Assembly (NCBI RefSeq): GCF_019059575.1
Contig: NW_024881841.1
Coordinates: 310,001-374,000 of the forward strand
Length of the DNA: 64,000 nt
Direction: 5' to 3'
Source of the DNA: Amphibalanus amphitrite
Taxonomy: Eukaryota > Arthropoda > Thecostraca > Balanomorpha > Balanidae
Part shown: one piece after another, positions 60,001 through 64,000 of the stretch
How positions within the stretch are numbered: position 1 is the stretch's first letter
How the letters are laid out: every line of letters begins with the position of its first letter
Program-made: the position numbers and the translations under genes
The notes under the pieces: generated by a model
What the model was told of the DNA's origin: nothing
Databases searched by the model: none
The model's input: only the letters and a program-made list of their open reading frames with translations

Positions 60001-63000
60001 TAAAACACCAATAGTTTCTGAGTTATAGGCCGCCAAGCATAGGGCTGCAGCGCGAACTCCAGGAATTGCCCGAGGCTATATCTCGGAAACCGTTGTTCGA
60101 AGAAAAAAATCCTTGCCACAGCTGGCTTCCCCGCCCATCACAACCCATTAGACCAATTTTAAGCAAAAAATAAAATATGAGGGTGCAAATTTAATTTTTT
60201 ATTTGTCGATTTGTCGTGGAACGCCCCATATGATGGATTGTGCACCGTTTTGACAGAGTTTATGACGAGAGGCGCCCATTGCGAAGTCCTGAAGTCCATG
60301 CTACTGAAAGCCCGATTTTAGGTGTTTGACCTGACCTTGACCCGACCTGTGACCTCAAAATTCAACTTTAAAAGTACTCATCTGAAGCGTCTCGTCGCGT
60401 TCTTTCGTTTACCGCCTCGTGCGTTTCGCTGCGCCTATTGGTTCTCGAGTTATCGGCTGGGGGCGTTTAACGGCCCCCCCCCCTCCCCCAGCAAACGGTG
60501 GGTGGCGAAATACCCCAGCAACTGCCGGGATAACACTGTCGGATCCCAAGTTGTGCGCCGTTTTGTCAAAGTTGTTGAAATTGGCAAGACGACCTTTTAT
60601 GACCTCCGGTGACCTGACCTTTGGGATGATGTAGAACATCACTGCAGTGCTTTGCTCATTATTTTGACGCTCTTTCGAAAACTGCATGTTGGCTATCTAT
60701 ATGACCCGTATTGTGCTCTTAGTTCAGAAATCTTACGCAGCGGAAATTAGTATTATTTATTTGCTTCACCTATCTTGTATCAGATTTCACTCCGCTGTAT
60801 TTGGTCTAAACATACCTATTTGTAAGTCAGGGCTGCGTACCTATACCTTGGCGGTCATCTAATGGAACGAGGCGCCGCAAATTCAGAGGTCGGGATTGGC
60901 GGACGGGCTGCCCTGCTGACTGCTGCACGCGACGGTCCGGCCGGCCCCCCGTTGTGGCCGGTTCCAGGTACCGATGGCACTACACGCCGTCAAATACGAT
61001 TTCCTCACGAAATGACCGTATATAATGACTAAGCCGGTGAGGTTCTGCGTGATTTGCATAATTCCGCCGACCAGCCGCGAAATGTCAGTGTTGTTAGAGG
61101 CGGCCTCACACACAAACAGACGTTAGATGAGTGTGTGCCTGCGCTATGTAGTGAGTTGCAGCACTTATGTACACAGCAACACGATGCTTTTGTTTGCAGG
61201 TGGCTGATTGTTACGTCTCCAGGGCATAACCGATACGTCTCCTCGTGTGTATGCTGGTGCAATAATAATAAATTTTGCATCTCTCCCAGGCGCAACCCTG
61301 ACCAAATAGTCTACAGCAGCAGTCAGCACTGACACTGAGTGCTGGGCCTACGCCAGTCAGATGCCCTCACTCTGTTCTTGATGCACTCCGTCGCTGGCTT
61401 GTCTCATCAGGCATCAGTGCCAGAGATGGTTACCCGACTAGCTCGTCCGACTCCTCGGGGCTGCTCAGCTGATCCCCCCTCATCGACGAACCATTTCGTA
61501 CAATTTTGATCGCGTTTTAGGATTTCCTCCTTCCGAACTTACTTTCTATACGTTCAAAAAACACTCTAGCACTGATGCTCAGGCATGAGATAAACATTTT
61601 TTTACCAACTTGAATGATCGCTTCTCTTGGCAGGCCACGAGAACCAGTGTTATGTGAAGGATCAGGATAAATTCTACGACTCCGGCTCAACATGGACCGA
61701 GCCCGGCTGCATCAGGGGAATCTGCTCCGGAAAAGGAACGATGATTGAGCGCCAGAGGTATGCATTTTTTGTCACATTTATCCATTTCTTGTAATAGATA
61801 GGGGTCGATAAATGTTTGGGAAGTTTTCAATAAACTTATCCTAACGTTCTGAGTTGAATTAAACCTTATCTAGAGAGAGTAAACAATGAATTTTAACTCA
61901 TTACTTTTCATTATTTGCCATATACATATATCATGCACAAGTGGCATGATAAAAGTTTTCGTTTATGACTCTTTTTCAAGACGGCACTCTGTGCATCTAT
62001 TTGTTCGATTTTGGAAAAGCGAGGCAATCGACATATCATTCGAAAGCTAGAAGCCCAAACTAAGAAGAAAAACAACTAAATTATATCGGGTACGAAACGG
62101 TTTCAACGGATCAAATAGGTGGCCAATGTTCCGTGGTCAAAAGGACACGGATGTGTTGTCCAGTTTAGCCTTATCAGCAATGCACCTGTCAGTATTTGCA
62201 ATTGTTGAACATTTGGTGTAAATGGTGTATGTTGGCAGCTGTGGACGCGGCTGTGAACGATTTACTGCAGTTGTACTGTTACTTATTCTAGCGCTCTTCA
62301 GTGGACTGTTTTCGGTGTTTTGGTTCAGTACCTACAGCAAGCTGCGTTTTGGTGCCCTAGGTATGTAGGATATGTAGTCTCCTAAAGCAGTTTTCGCGAC
62401 GGACTATCCGGCGAATGCACTTCGTTTGAATAAATTTGCACCAAATCTCTAAATTACAATAAATATCTTCGTATCATTAATTTATTTCAGTGTTTTAATC
62501 GAAAATAATGTCTGATAGGTAAGTTAAAAATGAGGCATGTACCTAGGTATAGGCATCTGTGCAGCCCAAACTCATAACTGTTAAGAAACACACTGAACCT
62601 AATTTGACCAAATCTGCACCAAATCTGCGCCTAAGCTGCACCAAACGTGTACCAGATGGCCGTCGTGAAAACGGCTTCTGTTTACCTAATACCTAATCAA
62701 CACTATGACGTTGCGTGTTACGCGTTATATAAACACAACGTTGTGCGCCCTTTTCGCTCGTAAGCTTTCGTCTGATAAATGCCAAATACCAACATGGCAG
62801 AAGCATGCGCCGCTCAGACATTAATGACGATCCCCTACTTTAGAAATTTATATAATAGAGGAGCTGGCCGGTTGGACTGATCGTGGTGCGTTGTCCTGTT
62901 ACAGCTGCGGCAAGGTCAGCTGCGGCCCGAACCTGAGGCTGGTGGAAGGTGACTCGGACGCACCGTACCCCGACTGCTGCCCCTCCGGCTGTGTGCCCGT

Positions 63001-63031
63001 CACTCCGCCGGCCGCCGCCGCCGGCCTGTGA
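57038..63031 (+). CDS. Secreted SVWC (single von Willebrand C) protein, Vago-like
   Basis: Three exons: 57038-57137, 61634-61757 and 62905-63031. Donors are G|GTAAGT and AG|GTATGC, acceptors CTTGGCAG and TGTTACAG. Phases 1 and 2 agree, giving 116 residues. A signal peptide (LRVLAALLACVALSSA, about residues 7-22) is followed by a mature domain with eight cysteines in the SVWC order: C-x(n)-PGC-x3-C...SCGKVSC...DCCPSGC. This family is found mainly in arthropods. Drosophila Vago, a member, is an infection-induced secreted antiviral factor, and other members respond to nutrition or bacteria. The role here is inferred only from the family. Intron 1 is 4.5 kb and is largely TTAA-type elements and a kilobase palindrome. 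The C-terminal PPAAAAGL-stop lies inside a GC-rich minisatellite. Confidence 0.88.
57343..57376. mobile_element. Isolated TTAA-type terminus in SVWC intron 1
   Basis: A C-run, then CTACGGGGCGCGGG, then TTAA (57377-57380), matches the right ends at 53546 and 56586. Upstream bases (GTGGCGATATCTGCGGTACTTT) resemble the interior of related copies, but a left end was not found within the intron, so this is a truncated copy. Confidence 0.5.
57972..60505. mobile_element. Large inverted-repeat relative of the TTAA elements in SVWC intron 1
   Basis: The left end TTGCTGGGGGGGGGG..GCGTTAAACGCCCCC (about 57974-58010) and the right end (about 60455-60500) are inverted copies. The left border is ATAA-CCCGCG, a possibly mutated TTAA. 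Between them lies the 1.63-kb palindrome at 58602-60231. It is non-coding with AGGTCA words. Confidence 0.5.
58602..60231. repeat. 1.63-kb near-perfect palindrome with no spacer
   Basis: Arms of about 810 and 820 bases meet at the CACGTG centre (59409-59414). Bases 59395-59411 and their inverse differ at one position. Outer ends are ATATGGGGCGTTCCACGACA (58602) and its inverse ending near 60231. Small differences (for example extra bases near 60188-60205) separate the arms. The same 95-codon open frame appears once in each arm as a consequence, with no domain character. Confidence 0.9.
60506..61633. other. Remainder of SVWC intron 1
   Basis: Mixed sequence with a GC-rich patch at 60930-60970 (GGCCGGCCCCCCG). 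No gene or complete repeat was recognised. Confidence 0.35.
61758..62904. other. Intron 2 of the SVWC gene
   Basis: 1.15 kb, AT-rich, with no recognisable element ends or open frames. Confidence 0.6.
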
Positions 63032-63180
63032 GGGCTGTGACCCTCGCCGCCGCGGGCCTGTGAGGGCTGAGACCTCCGGCCGCCGCCGCCGGCCTGTGAG
63101 GGCTGTGAGTCTGTGACCCTCAGCCCGCCGCCGCCGGCCTGTGAGGGCCACCGACTGCGCTGACCCCCGGCCGCCGCCGT
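63008..63180 (+). repeat. GC-rich minisatellite at the end of the SVWC coding region
   Basis: About four irregular copies of GCCGCCGCCGGCCTGTGAGG with variable TGAC/CCTC spacers. The stop codon of the SVWC gene (63029-63031) is the TGA within the first copy. Confidence 0.75.
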
Positions 63181-63504
63181 GCCGGCCCAGTGACCGACTG
63201 CTGTGACCCCGCCGTGCGCTGCTCCCCACTTCCGTCTCGGTGCGATACCGAACAATGTGCGTGTCATGTGTCGCATTTGCGAAACGTCTGTCACTTAGAG
63301 GGCATTTTGCTTGAGGGCATCGTGACCCGGACTGTCCTTGCAGTCTAAGCAATGCCAGTGTTTGCGTTGTTACGTCTCGTCTATCGTCACTTCCATACAT
63401 CTTCGTGCTTTTCTAGTTAAAAAGGTATATTTATGGTGGCTGTGAGATTGAATTATGCTTTCTGTTACCGTTTCTGCTTATAAAGATACACTGACCTTGC
63501 AATG

Positions 63505-63510
63505 AATAAA
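63505..63510 (+). terminator. AATAAA polyadenylation signal of the SVWC gene
   Basis: AATGAATAAATTGAC, about 470 bases past the stop codon. It is the first canonical signal downstream. Confidence 0.6.
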
Positions 63511-63775
63511 TTGACTTAACTGCTCTTGAAGTGCGTCTTTTATTTGATATAATTATTTGATTGACCTTCGTCTTGAATAAATAGGTGCTACCTATTACCT
63601 ATCTTTGCTACCTAATAGTTAAAATTGTTGTTTAGAAGTTTTATTTTTTCCTTTTGTTACATGTCCGTCTGCCGCAGTTCTTTTACAGGCCAGATTACAT
63701 ATCTGTCAGTGCACCACAAGGAGATGACTCTTGCACATTGGTCATTGCCTGTTTTCAGCCAAAGCCCTGTGGATG

Positions 63776-63860
63776 CCTGTGGGTCTCCTAGGAGACCCAC
63801 AGGATCTCCTAGGTCTCCTAGTAGATCCTAGGTCTCCTAGTAGATCCTAGGTCTCCTAGG
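63776..63860. repeat. CCTAGG-centred palindrome and direct repeats
   Basis: A 28-bp perfect palindrome (63776-63803) centred on CCTAGG is followed by about four tandem CCTAGGTCTCCTAGTAGAT-like units to 63860. Confidence 0.8.
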
Positions 63861-63924
63861 ATCTACTTCGCTGCGCCATAGCCACGGTCGAGCTCGTCCG
63901 TGGCTATGGCGCAGCGAAGTAGAT
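63861..63924. repeat. Perfect 27-bp hairpin with 10-base loop
   Basis: Arms 63861-63887 (ATCTACTTCGCTGCGCCATA...) and 63898-63924 are exact inverses around TCGAGCTCGT, which is itself nearly palindromic. With the adjacent CCTAGG repeats this looks like the heart of a small palindromic element. Nothing further is recognised to 64000. Confidence 0.85.
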
Positions 63925-64000
63925 GGACCTGCTACTAACAGTGCATAGACCCGCCGCTAGACGTCGCTACCAGTTACCTTTTGTCTGTTTGGTGGGTCCA

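Noticed and set aside
58705..60119. Pair of 95-codon open frames
   Set aside because: They are the same sequence in the two arms of a palindrome, without recognisable protein features.
62840..63400. 186-codon minus-strand open frame
   Set aside because: It is antisense to the last SVWC exon and its GC-rich minisatellite. The translation is a repetitive ALTGRRRR-type string.

Overview
The window is nuclear DNA of an animal, almost certainly an arthropod and perhaps a crustacean. It has spliced genes with canonical GT/AG junctions, GC-rich exons in AT-rich introns, and a secreted eight-cysteine SVWC protein of the arthropod-typical Vago-like type. It also holds an FKRP-like gene, a CNPase-like gene, a single-coding-exon RRP36 gene and a very heavy load of transposable elements. 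No prokaryotic or organellar features were seen. The species is not determinable from the sequence alone.

Layout. 1-4314: a three-exon minus-strand gene of unknown function, with a TA-flanked inverted-repeat element in its large intron. 4315-9523: mostly non-coding, with a 2.2-kb inverted-repeat element carrying many copies of GTAAGAGTACGC. 9690-12509: four-exon minus-strand FKRP-like gene. 13962-16660: four-exon minus-strand 2',3'-cyclic-nucleotide 3'-phosphodiesterase (CNPase)-like gene. In all three minus-strand models the intron phases agree at every junction. 18313-27672: a 9.36-kb Foldback-like element whose two arms are inverted arrays of a 278-bp satellite, flanked by a 9-bp target duplication and itself carrying a hAT-type insertion with an 8-bp duplication.

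28.5-30.2 kb and 48.9-60.5 kb: a family of non-coding elements with CCC...GGG ends in TTAA sites, full of G/C-run hairpins and AGGTCA half-sites. Some are nested, and some form kilobase palindromes. 30711-46119: a 15.4-kb region bounded by 25-bp perfect inverted repeats next to TA. It contains a 5'-truncated LINE (13-bp target duplication) and five tandem copies of a 2.4-kb unit dense in CACGTG boxes and GCGG tracts. 47138-47890: RRP36. 57038-63031: the plus-strand SVWC gene, three small exons spread over 6 kb because its first intron is filled with TTAA elements.

The genes do not form a pathway. RRP36 serves ribosome biogenesis, the FKRP-like protein is a Golgi glycosylation-type protein, the CNPase-like protein is a P-loop/2H phosphoesterase, and the SVWC protein is secreted. 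The most unusual content is the mobile DNA: a satellite-armed foldback giant, a datable nested TTAA insertion with a paralogous empty site, a near spacer-less 1.6-kb palindrome, and an E-box-rich macrosatellite. Gene models were made by eye from splice signals and reading frame and have no transcript support.
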